Positions 23,719-34,884 of a stretch of 64,000 nucleotides of DNA are shown here, piece by piece (within the stretch, counting starts at the first letter, position 1; each line of letters opens with the position of its first letter). Source of the stretch: Phoronis australis (taxonomy: Eukaryota > Phoronida > Phoronidae); assembly GCA_002633005.1 (NCBI GenBank), contig NMRA01000050.1, positions 1,223,387-1,287,386 on the forward strand, read 5' to 3'. The position numbers and the translations under genes are program-made. The notes under the pieces were generated by a model. The model was given only the letters and a program-made list of their open reading frames with translations. It made no database searches and was not told the origin of the DNA.

Positions 23719-24678
23719 TCAGTCATTAAACGGGTTGAATTTATGTTTTGCAATTGACGGAAACTGGCGAAAATTGACAGCTCGAAATCCGGCGTCAAGT
23801 TGCTTTACCCGCTCCATATCTTCGTTCGATATTTCAAAATCAAACAAAGTAAAATTCTCTTCAATTCTACTCGCAGTGACGCTTTTTGGTATGACGGTGA
23901 CTCCACGCTGAATGAGCCACTTGAGTACAAACTGTGCCACTGTCTTCTTGTACTTGTGCGACAATTCCGCCAGCAAAGGGACGTCAAATATACTCGGGCC
24001 GACTACGCTCTGTGTCTTAATGCGCTCTGGTGATACCAGGGGAGAGTAGGCAGTGAACACGATGTCGTGCGTCTTACAAAAATCGACCAGTTCTGTCTGT
24101 TGTAGAAAGGGATGCGCCTCGCACTGCAGCACAGCTGGCTGGATTTTACACATGTCTAGAACTTGCTGAATCTGGCTGACAGAAAAGTTGGACAGTCCTA
24201 TTGATCGTACCAAGCCTTTACGGACACATTGTTCCAGGGCTGCCCACGTCTCGGTGAACTCAACGTCGGTCGTCAGTACATTGCCGTCCGAATCCATGGG
24301 GAATATCACGTCCGACTCAAGTCGCTCGAACGCGATGGGGAAATGCACGAGATACAGATCGAAGTAATCCAGTCCGATCTCATCAAGGTCCTTCCGCAGT
24401 CGAACTTCCACGTCATCATATCCGTGGAAAGTATTCCACAATTTGCCAGTAACGAACACTTCGTCTCTCCGCACAATATCATCTCTAATAGCGGCCCGTA
24501 ACCCAGCGCCCACAATATCACTATTTTTATAAACGTGCGCTGTGTCCACATGTCTGTATCCAAGCTGAAGCGCATGGTACACAGCCTTCTGGATCTCCTC
24601 GCTCGTATTACGGGAAGTTCCAAGTCCCACAGTTGGGATGCTGTAACCGTTATGAAGACGGACTGACGGGCACGTCAT
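23719..24678 (-). CDS. Aldo-keto reductase (AKR superfamily), single exon, 319 aa
   Basis: An intact NADPH-dependent oxidoreductase of the (alpha/beta)8-barrel AKR family, which reduces aldehydes and ketones to alcohols. The ATG at 24678 gives a normal AKR length and start (VRLHNGYSIPTVGLGTS); the open frame continues about 33 codons upstream without another ATG. The catalytic tetrad is complete: D45 and Y50 in GYRHVDTAHVYKNSDIVG, K79 in VTGKLWN and H112 in LVHFP. The coenzyme motif VIPKSVTASRIEENF is present near residue 270. No introns occur, unlike most animal AKR genes, so it may be a functional retrocopy, although no poly(A) tract or flanking duplication was seen. Substrate cannot be told from sequence. 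It has no obvious functional link to its neighbours. Confidence 0.93.
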   Translation of the reverse strand: MTCPSVRLHNGYSIPTVGLGTSRNTSEEIQKAVYHALQLGYRHVDTAHVYKNSDIVGAGLRAAIRDDIVRRDEVFVTGKLWNTFHGYDDVEVRLRKDLDEIGLDYFDLYLVHFPIAFERLESDVIFPMDSDGNVLTTDVEFTETWAALEQCVRKGLVRSIGLSNFSVSQIQQVLDMCKIQPAVLQCEAHPFLQQTELVDFCKTHDIVFTAYSPLVSPERIKTQSVVGPSIFDVPLLAELSHKYKKTVAQFVLKWLIQRGVTVIPKSVTASRIEENFTLFDFEISNEDMERVKQLDAGFRAVNFRQFPSIAKHKFNPFND

Positions 24679-24779
24679 TGAACTGGACGACACTCGGTAC
24701 TTGTGGTTAATGTCTGGGTCAACACGATGTGTGTACAACAAGTGCTCAACTGTAAATACTGCTATTGTTATCTTCACGA

Positions 24780-25400
24780 GATAACAACGACTGCGAGACT
24801 GTGTAAACTTTTCAACGTTGTGCCAGACTATGCACCTCTGTGCCTCCCACTGCGCAGATGAACTATCATCTCACTGGTAGCTGTTTCCATGGAATCAGCC
24901 TCCATTGCTACTTGAAATTCTCCCATTTTTCTCTTGTGTCAGTCACAACAAACTACATACAGATAGCAAAATGGTAACACTAGCCAGCAATACCACTCCA
25001 AACAATGAAGTTACTGGGGCACTGACGGCGCATATAACGTCCACGGAAATCTGGTCACCAGTGGTTTTACCTTTGCCTGTAAATGCCAATGAATCTTTCA
25101 CCTTGACACTGTCCTCCACTTTCAGCGCCCTGCATCAAAACCACTTGAAGATTCCTCAAAAATAACGTTTGTTCAGATACACTCCACAACTAACTCACAG
25201 TAAGCATCTTCTTTGTTAACAGGACAATCACAAATAAACCAAAAATAAATTATATTTTTCATAGAACGCTGTACGATTTGGAAAGTCGCAAGAGGTGAGG
25301 GGGCAACCACAATTTTTGAAGGAAAATGTTATGAAAATAATTTATCGGGGGTGTTTTGTTATTTTTAGCCGGCGTGGGAATAAGATTACTGAGCATTGTA
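24780..25400. other. Upstream of the AKR gene, nothing recognised
   Basis: No clear promoter element or coding feature. Short open frames here lack any family signature. Confidence 0.4.
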
Positions 25401-25895
25401 AAACCAGTGAGATTTACTTATGGGCATAAGTAATGAAAATAAAGTTTTAAATTGGATACTTTTGCAATTAAAACATTTTATTTACCTATCCAGGTGTAAA
25501 AAAATAATCCCCAGTTTCTGTCAGTTCCTTAAGATATTAGAAAGAGAATTTTATATTCAAAGAAGGATTTTATTAAATAATGGTAATTTGGATGAATACC
25601 ATGCAACCTGGAGAAACTGGTTAACCATAACTTTTGCCTGACAACATCCTACTAAGAGTAAGTTGGGGGGGAGGGGGCGGGTGCGTGTGGCGTGTATGTT
25701 AAGGATGAGAATGGCTTGATTTTTTTCTTACATATCTGTATTTCTGTTCTGTATACCAAATTGTGATACTTGACGATAATTTGTTGCAACTAATGTACTT
25801 GTATACTGTATTGTTTATTGTGTCGTGTAAATTGTAAATACCCATGCTAGAGAAAATAAAAACACTTAAAAAAAAAAAAAAAACCAGTGAGATTT
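25401..25895 (+). mobile_element. 5'-truncated LINE insertion with 15 bp target-site duplication
   Basis: AAACCAGTGAGATTT occurs at 25401-25415 and exactly again at 25881-25895. Between them, 25420-25641 encodes the C-terminal tail of an L1-like ORF2 (a hydrophobic/basic helix region ending WRNWLTITFA and a stop). About 240 bp of 3' UTR, an AATAAA and a run of A follow. This is the signature of target-primed reverse transcription with 5' truncation. The perfect duplication and open frame suggest a recent insertion. Confidence 0.85.
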
Positions 25896-26159
25896 GAATT
25901 TCGACTCGCATAAGGTGTCCTGCCAAAACTACTGCTGTTTGTCTAGTAAGTATCCTCATTCCGTGACTACGAGTACTTTTTGGAAATAAAGCAGAGTACT
26001 CTCGGTGCCTATAAAATATGAAATTTAATAAATGATAAATTGATTCGCAGTTTGCGGGCCAATTTTCACTTTTAGTGTAGTAGCCAGGCCAATAGCTCCC
26101 AGAGTGATCCCTGCAATGTTGATTACTGTAATTTTTTTGTTGAAATATATTAAATACAT

Positions 26160-26405
26160 GTATGATCAGGAGAACAAAATTAGCTTGGTTGCACTTAGTG
26201 CAACTTAGAACATGTTTTTGCAATTCAAGATGGCGAATTCCGTCATTTTGAATTTCGACCCACTTTGGTTTTTCAACTTGATGACAAACAGGGTCATGTA
26301 ATACATTGTTTATACCATTTTCCGTGATGGGGTGTCCATTTCTGGTGTTATTTTATTAATACGGGGTCACTTTCAAGGTTAAACCAGAGGTCAAAGGTCA
26401 AAACT
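26160..26405 (+). repeat. Dispersed repeat, copy 1, with a perfect DR1 motif
   Basis: Shares GGAGAACAAAATTA, TTGCACTTAGTGCAACT-like and TTCAAGATGGC blocks with the inverted copy at 29715-29975. It ends with AGGTCAAAGGTCA at 26388-26400, a perfect direct-repeat-1 nuclear receptor half-site pair. Element class unknown. Confidence 0.6.
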
Positions 26406-26697
26406 GCCTAGCAGCCTTCTGACATTTTGTTTTTAATTTCAATATTTTTCATTTTCTTCGTTAATCTCCTCAAGACATATTGTCAAAATGCTCACTATTA
26501 CAAACATTTTGCTCACAAGCTTCATGAGGGTTGTATTGGTACAATAGAGAAAGCATATGCATGGAAATGCTCATACGCTCAGCAGTTCAATGCTGGTGCG
26601 TCTAGTATGGTCACTGCCCATTACTCAAAAAAACTACTCCGAAAAGAAAACGCTACTCCAAATATAAACGCATTTGTTTCAGTTTGTAACGCTAATA

Positions 26698-26930
26698 CAT
26701 GCGCGCACCCAGTCTAAAATATGGGAGGCTAAAAGTTTTGGCAATGTGGACCTTTCACAAACAAAAAACATGGATCTAAAAAGCGGGATATCACTTTCAG
26801 GTATATGAATTGCGCATTCGCACCTTTTTAATGGACTTTTGTCTCGTTTTCTCGGATATTTTGTTTTTTTTAGGCGGACCTTTATGCCCACTTCGCCAAA
26901 TGGGGGGCTCATTCCTTGAGTGTACGCACG
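26698..26930 (+). mobile_element. MITE with GCATGCGCGCACCC ends, copy 3
   Basis: Begins CATGCGCGCACCC and ends with the decayed GTGTACGCACG. The interior shares GTGGACCTTT, TTTTCTCGGATATTTTG and CACTTCGCCAAATGGGGG with copies 1, 2 and 4. Confidence 0.75.
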
Positions 26931-29700
26931 TAATACGATACGTTTACTCTCGATCAAGCGAACTTCAAAGGAGATAGGGTACAAGAGTTGTTAACTACAA
27001 AGACAGTAGTAATGGCAGAAATATGTCCTTGGACTTTATTGTCCAAATTTTGTGAGGGTATTTCGTTAGTAAGTAAAAAATTAATAAACCTTTCGTGAAA
27101 TTTTGAGAAAATTTAGGAAGATCAAGTAAAAAATCGTAGTATGGTGTTTTTTCGGAGTAGTGGACCTACGGAGTAGCTGTTTTTTTTCGGAGTGGTGGTA
27201 AGGACCATTGGAGTATTAACCTGTTACACTCCAGTAGTCAACAGAAAGGCTAGAACCGATACTGTGTAGGTATACAATCTCATCACAGCCATATGCTGTT
27301 ACTCAATGTCTACTCAGTCTTATGAAGAGCTGATGGTTTACCTAAAGATGGTCCTTAAACAACACTGTCTCAAGGAGATGTTGACATATTTCTTCGTAGC
27401 AAGTCACCATAATTGTGTACGGTACCTGCGCTGGTGTAGCATTTTTCAAAATAAACCAAACAAAATGGAACTTGTTTTCGACTAGAATACGATAGCGCCT
27501 CCATGTACGTTGTCTTAATTTTCACAATTTGCACGTAACTCCATCCATTAACAATATTAAACGGCTAGGCGCAATAACGTCAACCTGAACTACGACAAAT
27601 TTCGACAAACGTGTGATAAGTGTTCAACTAAGGTGCCAAAAATTTCTGGCAAGAAGTTTATACTAACTTAAGCAGCTTGACAGAGTTCTTTCGAACTTTA
27701 TAATAAAGTTTGCTGTGTGTGGAGCACCTGTCCAATAATGTCAAAAAATTCTATTTGAAGCTGCGCACAGCTGTCAACACTTGGGTGACAAGACTGTAGT
27801 ACCAGCTGACCAATCCGAAGAACAGGCATACTGCATATCAAACGAGTAAAAGGTTTTGGGATTATAAGTGGCATTTTAATGAGAGTCGAGCAATAAAGCG
27901 GTCATGTGGTTAAAGAGTTTCAGTGGGTGTGCCCGCCTTGATACTGCCACGGAGAACATAAGTCATGTGGAATGAAGGTGGTGAAGAGCAAACGTCACAT
28001 AGTGGAGTGACAGGAAAAAGACTAAGAACAAGAAGGGAGTAGTGGACATGGACCAGGATGAATAGAGAAAGATTGCAGAGGAGACAGAGAAGCACAGACA
28101 TCCGCTCATTGACCATCATATGTCCATAACATCTGCAATCACCGAGTAGATTCCAGAACGAGCTGGTCATTGGGCATGAGCAGAGCAGTCAGCTTTTTAG
28201 TTTTGGTAAGCAGTGAATGTTACAAAGCACTAAGAGAAATTCAAGATGCTGGAGTTGCTGAAGAAGCCTGCACTGTCGAGGGAAGGTCATGGCGTTGAGG
28301 TGCTGTTCAGTTGCCTAGTGTTATTCGTAAGACAACAATGTAACATTAACATAGCTGATATCTTTCAGTATGAACTTATTGTGTCCGCTCGGCAAATACG
28401 GCAGTCTGAGAGAGGGTGGCAATGCCATTTTGGTCAAATCTCTTCGCGTCATGTCCCAAATCATTCTGCTACGGAGGTGGTGTTGGTTGCTGTTGTCCAG
28501 CTTTCGGAAGCAGGTCGTTTGGAGTGTTTCCGGAAATACAGGATATTTAGGTAAAACCTCGGCACTCTGCTAGCCCCCTATCCTCCCGCTTGTGAAACAA
28601 TTATTCGTTTTGAAAAATATGACCACAAAGATCCTTACACAAAGGATCATGAGACGATAACATGAGGAAAAGTTGAGGAAGTCATGCTAACCCCTGTTCC
28701 CAAACACCCCTCTTTTGTCGCTAAACTATTCTAAATAACGCTATGTTAAACATCTTGTGTGTATGAAGCTACTCGCGGATCAAGAAGAGCCACTGTAATT
28801 ACACGTGCTGAAGCAGACGTTGTATTGGTAAAGGTTGAAAGTGGTGGAAGAAGGCACCGACACCATCAGGATCACTTGTGACAACACTGACGTCTCCGAG
28901 CTCTTGATTTATGGGATGTCTAATGTGCCAGTAGAAGCCAAAACTCAAATGGAGAAGTGGAATGGCAGTATTTCGGACACAATGTAACAATTCAGAGATT
29001 TGACCTGAACATGAAAAATGCCGCCAACATGAGAGGTCACAAGACGTGAGGGTACTGGACAAAGACTAGTTCTTGGTTTGAACGAGCTGTCAGAGACACC
29101 AATAACTTCTCTCTAAGTAGACACGGAGGTGTCAAGTTGAACTTATCGCAGTCAGTGACTTGTGGTCCATTTTCTTGAAGCTGTTCTCTATGAACACCGA
29201 CGCATGGGGGATTTTTTCGAGAAGCAGTGAGTCATCAATCCCCAGTAGAAGTCAGGCGGCTCCGCAAAGTCAGGAAATTTAGTAAGTTCCAGAAGTCATA
29301 GTTTATGAGTTTTCCCTGGATTAATAATAGTGCCCATCCTAGTCTACTTATCTGTAACCTGCACAGATTACACGTAATCTATGCACATACCCCTATTCAC
29401 TATGAGGAGGCAGAGTAATTTAGTGTTCTTTTTGTAATCAAGGTTGTGTTTCCGAGTCACACGAGGCACACTGCTAGTCGCTTGAGTCAAGTCCATTGCT
29501 CCTCAGGTCTGTTTCAACTAATAAAGCATAAACATGATCCAAGGTGATCAGTGAGATGGGCCTTCCTGAGCGGCATGCGTAGGTCTGGTACAACAATATT
29601 TTAAACTAGTTATTGAGATCTTGGGAGGACATCTTATTCCAGTATTTAGCTATCCCTTATTCTTGATATAATGGAATCACAGAAATGACAATTCCGCATA
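26931..29700. other. Intergenic, no supported gene
   Basis: Around 27900-29060 the base composition is slightly richer and there are open frames of 85-100 codons on both strands, but none shows a family motif, paired splice sites or codon bias I can defend. It may be an old retroelement or a noncoding transcript. Confidence 0.35.
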
Positions 29701-29714
29701 ATTTCCATAAATTT

Positions 29715-29975
29715 AACTTTTCGTTTCCTTGTTTCAGTTCAACGCGACCTTTGACCTCTCATTTGACCTTGACTTTGCATCCGTCAAATAATATCAGAAA
29801 TGGACTCTTCGTCCCAAAAAGCATTGGAAACCATAAATTACAGGATCCTACACGGTATCATGTTCAGAGTGTAGAAATTATGCGAAATTCAAGATGGCAG
29901 AAGCCGTCATCTTGAATTATAAAAAATGCTCAAAGTTGCACAAAGTGCAACTAAGTTAATTTTGTTCTCCTAACC
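29715..29975 (-). repeat. Dispersed repeat, copy 2 (inverted)
   Basis: Reverse complement of the 26160-26405 repeat: AGTTGCACAAAGTGCAACT and AATTTTGTTCTCC lie at the 3' side and CGACCTTTGACCT (the DR1 motif inverted) at 29745-29757. It includes the shared CAAGATGGC block. Confidence 0.6.
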
Positions 29976-31170
29976 ACATATAATAACTTTCCAAAAAAAA
30001 CTTTACAGTAAACAACATTGCAGAGTCAACTTTTTTGGCAACTAGACTATTTTTGTTGACGTTTGTCGGTGTAACTCATTGTGGTGAAATGGCTTAACCA
30101 TCAGTCACTTTCGACTTCAAATGACATGAAATCCGTTAGTGCCAGAGGATTCTTGGACTTATTTTGTAGATCTAAGGTAGCTCAACACATTGGTTGCTTC
30201 TACTTTTCTAAAACCTGTGCCAGCTGAGATAACAATTTAATCAATTTTGACAGTTTCAAAAATCACTACAAGTACTCATGTCATGCGACTCTAAAAATAG
30301 ACAAAAATTATCGAAATCTTTTAAATTTGCATGAATAAAGTAGTCGAAGGTCACACCTGATCAATAACACAGGTTCAATATTTCAACTTTACTTTCACCG
30401 CGTAATGTAACTTGATGGAAACAAATAGTATCCATCGAAACCAAAACGAGGCGTTTTGAAAAAAATAAAGGTGGTCTGGAGTCAGTGGGGCCAGGGTCAT
30501 CACACAGAGAAAATATAAAGAGAATCTGTGACAAAGCATTTATCACCCTCTGCCTGATCCATTCGCGAACATGCTCTTAAAATGTTTGCAACATATTTCC
30601 CACATCATACTGAGATTGGCATATTCATATACAATACCATTATTATTTCACAAAACAGATATATTTGAATAAAGTACTATAGACAACAGCAAAGAACAAC
30701 ACGTCAGAGAAACACTGCATAAGAAAACGACTTCAACTAATGACGTCACTTCAGATGCTGGAAATACGCTTGCTGGAATTGCAGCTTTGGAAAACTAGGA
30801 TGTGATACAGAATAATGACGTCACTTTAGATGGTAGGAATACGTTTGCTGGCATTGCTGCTTTCCACGACCACTAATACAGAATATTTTGTGTTAAGAAG
30901 GTCTCAAGCTATTCCTACAAAGTAATAAACACAAGCACTCAACGACAAAGGCGCATAGATACACCTCAGGTTTTCAAAAATTGCCCCCAAACTTTTAAGT
31001 TAAAAACAGGCCATTGTACTAACATTATTAAATGAAGACCAGTGGTCAATACTGAATCATCAATACCTCGAAATCATTCACGCAAATTACCAAACCAATA
31101 CAGAGATTTAGCCAAAAATCGACAATTTTTCGAGCACATGTCAAACGAATCGCACAATATTCCATATTCA
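29976..31170. other. Intergenic with a 75 bp tandem duplication carrying two CRE motifs
   Basis: TGACGTCACTT followed by AGATG, AATACG and TTGCTGG blocks occurs at 30741-30788 and again at 30816-30862, so two full cAMP-response-element palindromes (TGACGTCA) lie 75 bp apart. Nothing else was recognised. Confidence 0.5.
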
Positions 31171-31386
31171 CGGGCGCACTCAGCCCAAAAATGGGAGCTC
31201 TAATTATTGAGAATGTCTACCTTTCATTAAGATTCACGGGTTACGTTCAGAGCTATGAATTTTAGTAGACCTTTGTCTCCTTATCTACATGTTTTCGGAG
31301 CTTTTGTTTCTCCAAGGCGGACCTTTTTGGCCACTTTGCCAAATAGAGGGGCTCATTCGAGCCTCCCCCCTGGGTGCACGCATGAC
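31171..31386 (+). mobile_element. MITE with GCATGCGCGCACCC ends, copy 4
   Basis: The most decayed copy: CGGGCGCACTCAG at the left, CTGGGTGCACGCATGAC at the right, with AAGGCGGACCTTTTT and CACTTTGCCAAATAG inside. Confidence 0.65.
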
Positions 31387-31675
31387 ATTCAACGTTCTCA
31401 ACTTCTTAATTACCCTCACCATTTTCCGGGCTTGGGACCGGCACTAATGCGAGACGTACGTAGGATGTATTCGGTTAGAAATTATCTTGCGAGTTTGACA
31501 AGCTCCCTGCTAGGCACGAGGTCTCGTTGACGTTTGCCAAGTAATTTTGCGACCATGAAAGCAAACTCAAATAGAATGGCTGCCATTCATGTTGATGGTA
31601 TAACAATGTCTGAATATTGAATTGTGAGAGATGGGGGACACAAACGTGCTATTTCTGCTGCATAAGCCCAGACGG

Positions 31676-31728
31676 TTCCCTGCGTGCCGCTAGGTGGTAG
31701 CGAGCACGTGTTATCTACACGCAGGGAA
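31676..31728. repeat. Short hairpin with 11 bp perfect arms
   Basis: TTCCCTGCGTG at 31676-31686 is perfectly inverted as CACGCAGGGAA at 31718-31728 around a 31 bp loop. Possibly the remains of a MITE. Confidence 0.5.
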
Positions 31729-31729
31729 T

Positions 31730-33542
31730 CAGCGAGTAACTAAACGCGCCCAGCAAAAGTTGGCGTTGGCGCCTGGGTTTTAAAAATAACAAAAAAGTTG
31801 AACACAAAGCGTACTGCAAAAACATCAACGGGTTCATCACGCATAGGCAATGCCAAGCCAAACGGCATTTCAGTGGTATCCGAATCGGAATTTCCAAAAT
31901 TCATTCTTGGCAGAGAGCCGCTTCCTCGCACTTGTCTACAAGCACGACTAAACTCCAGGAAATTTCCAGCCGAGTCTTTCAGATGTGTCAGAAACGGTGC
32001 CCAGGAACGACATGTACATTTCACATACGGAAAGTTATGTAAATTTACGCTAAGCACTAGACAAGTTCAGGAGCATTACCCGGTAAAGCAGAGAAGCATC
32101 CATCACAGCCGAAGGCAATTTTTTGTAGAACAGCATATTCACGCACTGCAATCTGCGGGTATTTTTTCTAACACAGGAAACGCTTCACTACTAAAACGTT
32201 AGGAAAACCATATTTGATGTACTAAACAAATTCTGTTGCCACGAAAGTTTCCCAAAGATGTTAACATGTAATCCAAATCCAGACAAATAATCACCAATAC
32301 CTTAATGAATTGCACGTCTCAACTTTTGGTAACACTATCAAACCAGGGAGCATTTTTGAAGTGAGTATATACACAAAACATACGAGAGTGGCGTACGTGG
32401 AGTAATATCCCACGAGACATTAATCTGACCGAGACAAAAGGTCGATACGCGGAATAATGTCGAGTGGGATATTGCCGCATAGGCCAATCGTGGTACGTTT
32501 TGTATTTATCCAATATGCTTCTAATTCCTAAGTTTATTTCATTTTTCCTCAGATTTTCTAAATACTTCTCTCAGGCTGTTCGGCTGTTCAGGTGGCGGAT
32601 CACATCCTAAATTTGAAACTATGTACTTTCATCTTTAGATTGCAAGTTTCTCCAGTAAAGAAACAGTTTTAAATGTAAGGATGTATTATTTGAAGAGAGA
32701 TAATAAGAGAAAAAAACGGTAACTTTTCACTGAACTTGTAACATCTCCTGAAAATCGTTAAATAATAACAATATTTGATTGTGGTTAACGAGGAATTGGC
32801 GCCTCTGAGTTGCAGACGATATAATATTTAGCAATTGAAAACTGAGGCACAACTGTCATATAATGAACAGTCCTGTTCCAGATGTTACGATTGGGACCTG
32901 GTTGCATGTTGAGCGTTACTCACACTGTTGCAATTGCATTACTTTAAACTATTTTCTGAACGTTTGATGATGGAACAAGCAATCAGAGAGTAAACATTGA
33001 TCTACCTTTTGAACTTTCCATGTCAGAGGTCACTGTTGAGGTGAATACCGAAAATTTTTTACATGGCCGTATTTCCCTCGACAGATTCAAGGCCTGGGGG
33101 ATAAAATGTCATACATAACTCTACCACAAATATGGGTGAATAACAGCGGCAGATATACACGTATATAAACTTGCATATGTTGAGGGGAGTACACAGGAAA
33201 ATGCGGTTTGGCTGTGTACCAGGTGGTTCGTAGACAAGAACACAAGAGATGAATCTTGAATAATATATTGGAGACTGTCAACGAATGACGAGAACAACTT
33301 TCAATGCGGGAAAACAACTCATACTACCGGAGCTACCGATAATACAGATACTCCTTAAAATATAAGTGAAAGTGATATAAATAGATACCATAGAAACACG
33401 AATTAACCAATCAAATAAATGAACAAATAAAGGATGCACTATACTCATCCTCATTTGGAAGAAAGTGATAGTAAACAACAGTAAGTGATGTAATACGATG
33501 ACTAAACTAAATGAAGCAAAAACACAATAACATATTCTTGGA
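31730..33542. other. Intergenic, nothing recognised
   Basis: The 134-codon open frame at 31798-32202 (plus) overlaps another on the minus strand and has no recognisable domain. No splice or promoter support. Confidence 0.4.
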
Positions 33543-33722
33543 CATATGTATATATACTTGCATACGTATATATACTTGCATACGTATATATACTTGCATA
33601 CGTATATATACTTGCATACGTATATATACTTGCATACGTATATATACTTGCATACGTATATATACTTGCATACGTATATATACTTGCATACGTATATATA
33701 CTTGCATATGTATATATACTTC
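33543..33722. repeat. 18 bp minisatellite, about 10 copies
   Basis: The unit GTATATATACTTGCATAC is repeated head to tail with almost no change. Because 18 is divisible by three and the unit lacks stop codons in most frames, long artificial open frames arise on both strands. No gene is implied. Confidence 0.95.
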
Positions 33723-34379
33723 CACCATAGATACCAGAAAGCAACACTACACACCTACAACACAAATACATGTACATGTACTATTACCATAAATACCAAC
33801 CCAGGGCCCTCATTCACCCGAGGGGAATGTTGCTTGTGCCTTTTAAGAGGATAATGAACTACATGTATACCATTCTTAGTTAATAATAGCATCAGGGATA
33901 ATATCTATAGACACATATCCAAGATACTCAGGAGAAAACACTAGTGACAACCATAGGTTGATCCTGTCCATATTTCTCAAAGCTGCGATGATATTCCTCT
34001 GGCGACAAGTGAAGGCACCTGGTCAGGTGCAAAGCCCCAGGCATCTTGGGTTGTCATGATCAAACATGGTGGAACTGGTCAGACGAAGAACATGTCATGC
34101 GTCACCTGGTTTTGGGAAATGCACAAATTAACGAAACCATACAACAGAGTATGTTTGCAAGAAGATTATGTGAGTAAATGGAAATTTTCTAATTTGACAT
34201 TGATTTGAGTCAGCGATAATCAATTCAAGTGATGACGGAGATAGAATTACATAATTGTGTGGCTGCATGTTGCAAGCACCTCTGTTTATGAGGGTGGATA
34301 AAAATGCATAGCAAAGTCACGTGCTTTCCGGTTATAGTGACAATCTGGCCGAAGTTAGTGACACCGAAACCAGCCTCCC

Positions 34380-34518
34380 GTTCAGTAACGCTAGGACCCA
34401 GCTAAAAAGCAAGACTTCGCGAGATTACGCGAGATATTGCAGTGTATTTTAAATACGAGCACGTGACCTTGACTAGCTTTTGGCTAGACCCTAGTGTAGG
34501 TCCTAGCGTTTATTGAAC
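34380..34518 (-). mobile_element. GTTCAGTAACGCTAGG MITE, copy C (inverted)
   Basis: Starts GTTCAGTAACGCTAGG and ends CCTAGCGTTTATTGAAC. The interior is the reverse complement of copies A, B and D (AAAAAGCAAGACTTCGCGAG). A point change in the right end creates TTTATT, which reads AATAAA on the minus strand at 34509-34514, about 370 nt past the TRAF-like stop codon. Confidence 0.8.
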
Positions 34519-34549
34519 ACACGCCAGGCGTGCCGCACGCCAGGCGTGC
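34519..34549. repeat. Two copies of a 13 bp palindrome between MITEs C and D
   Basis: CACGCCAGGCGTG occurs twice with three bases (CCG) between. Each is an odd palindrome around the central A. They fill the whole gap between two inverted MITE copies. Confidence 0.7.
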
Positions 34550-34688
34550 GTTCAGTAGACGCTAGGACCTACGATAGGACCTAGCTAAAACCTAGTCAAA
34601 GTCACGTGCTCTCATTTAAACTGCGTGGCAATATCTCACGTAATCTCGCGAAGTCTTGCTTTTTAGGAAGGTCCTAGCGTTACTGAAC
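34550..34688 (+). mobile_element. GTTCAGTAACGCTAGG MITE, copy D
   Basis: Starts GTTCAGTAGACGCTAGG and ends CCTAGCGTTACTGAAC; same orientation as A and B, opposite to C. It lies within the predicted 3' UTR of the TRAF-like gene. Confidence 0.8.
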
Positions 34689-34884
34689 AGGAGGCAGGAT
34701 TGAGTTCTGTAGATGAAACAATGTTGTTAAATAGGCTTCAGTGTGATCGTGTGCTAGTTGCTCGCAATATGGAATCTCACAATAAAGCCTTGCATGATCT
34801 TGTATTTTCCTTTGTCTGCAGAAAGCACGCCTGCACAAGGGCGAGTAGACAGCTGGCCGAGAACAACAAAAGTTTGTGGATTCG

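Noticed and set aside
24679-24777. N-terminal extension of the aldo-keto reductase
   Set aside because: No ATG upstream of 24678 in frame; the protein from 24678 already has the normal family length and start.
27900-29062. Cluster of 85-102 codon open frames on both strands
   Set aside because: No motif, no consistent splice sites, and overlapping antisense frames; insufficient for a gene call.
33543-33722. Possible CRISPR array
   Set aside because: Repeats are contiguous with no spacers and the genome is animal; it is a minisatellite.
33278-33854. Long open frames with six-residue repeats on both strands
   Set aside because: Produced by the 18 bp minisatellite, which is a multiple of three; frames exist in all directions.
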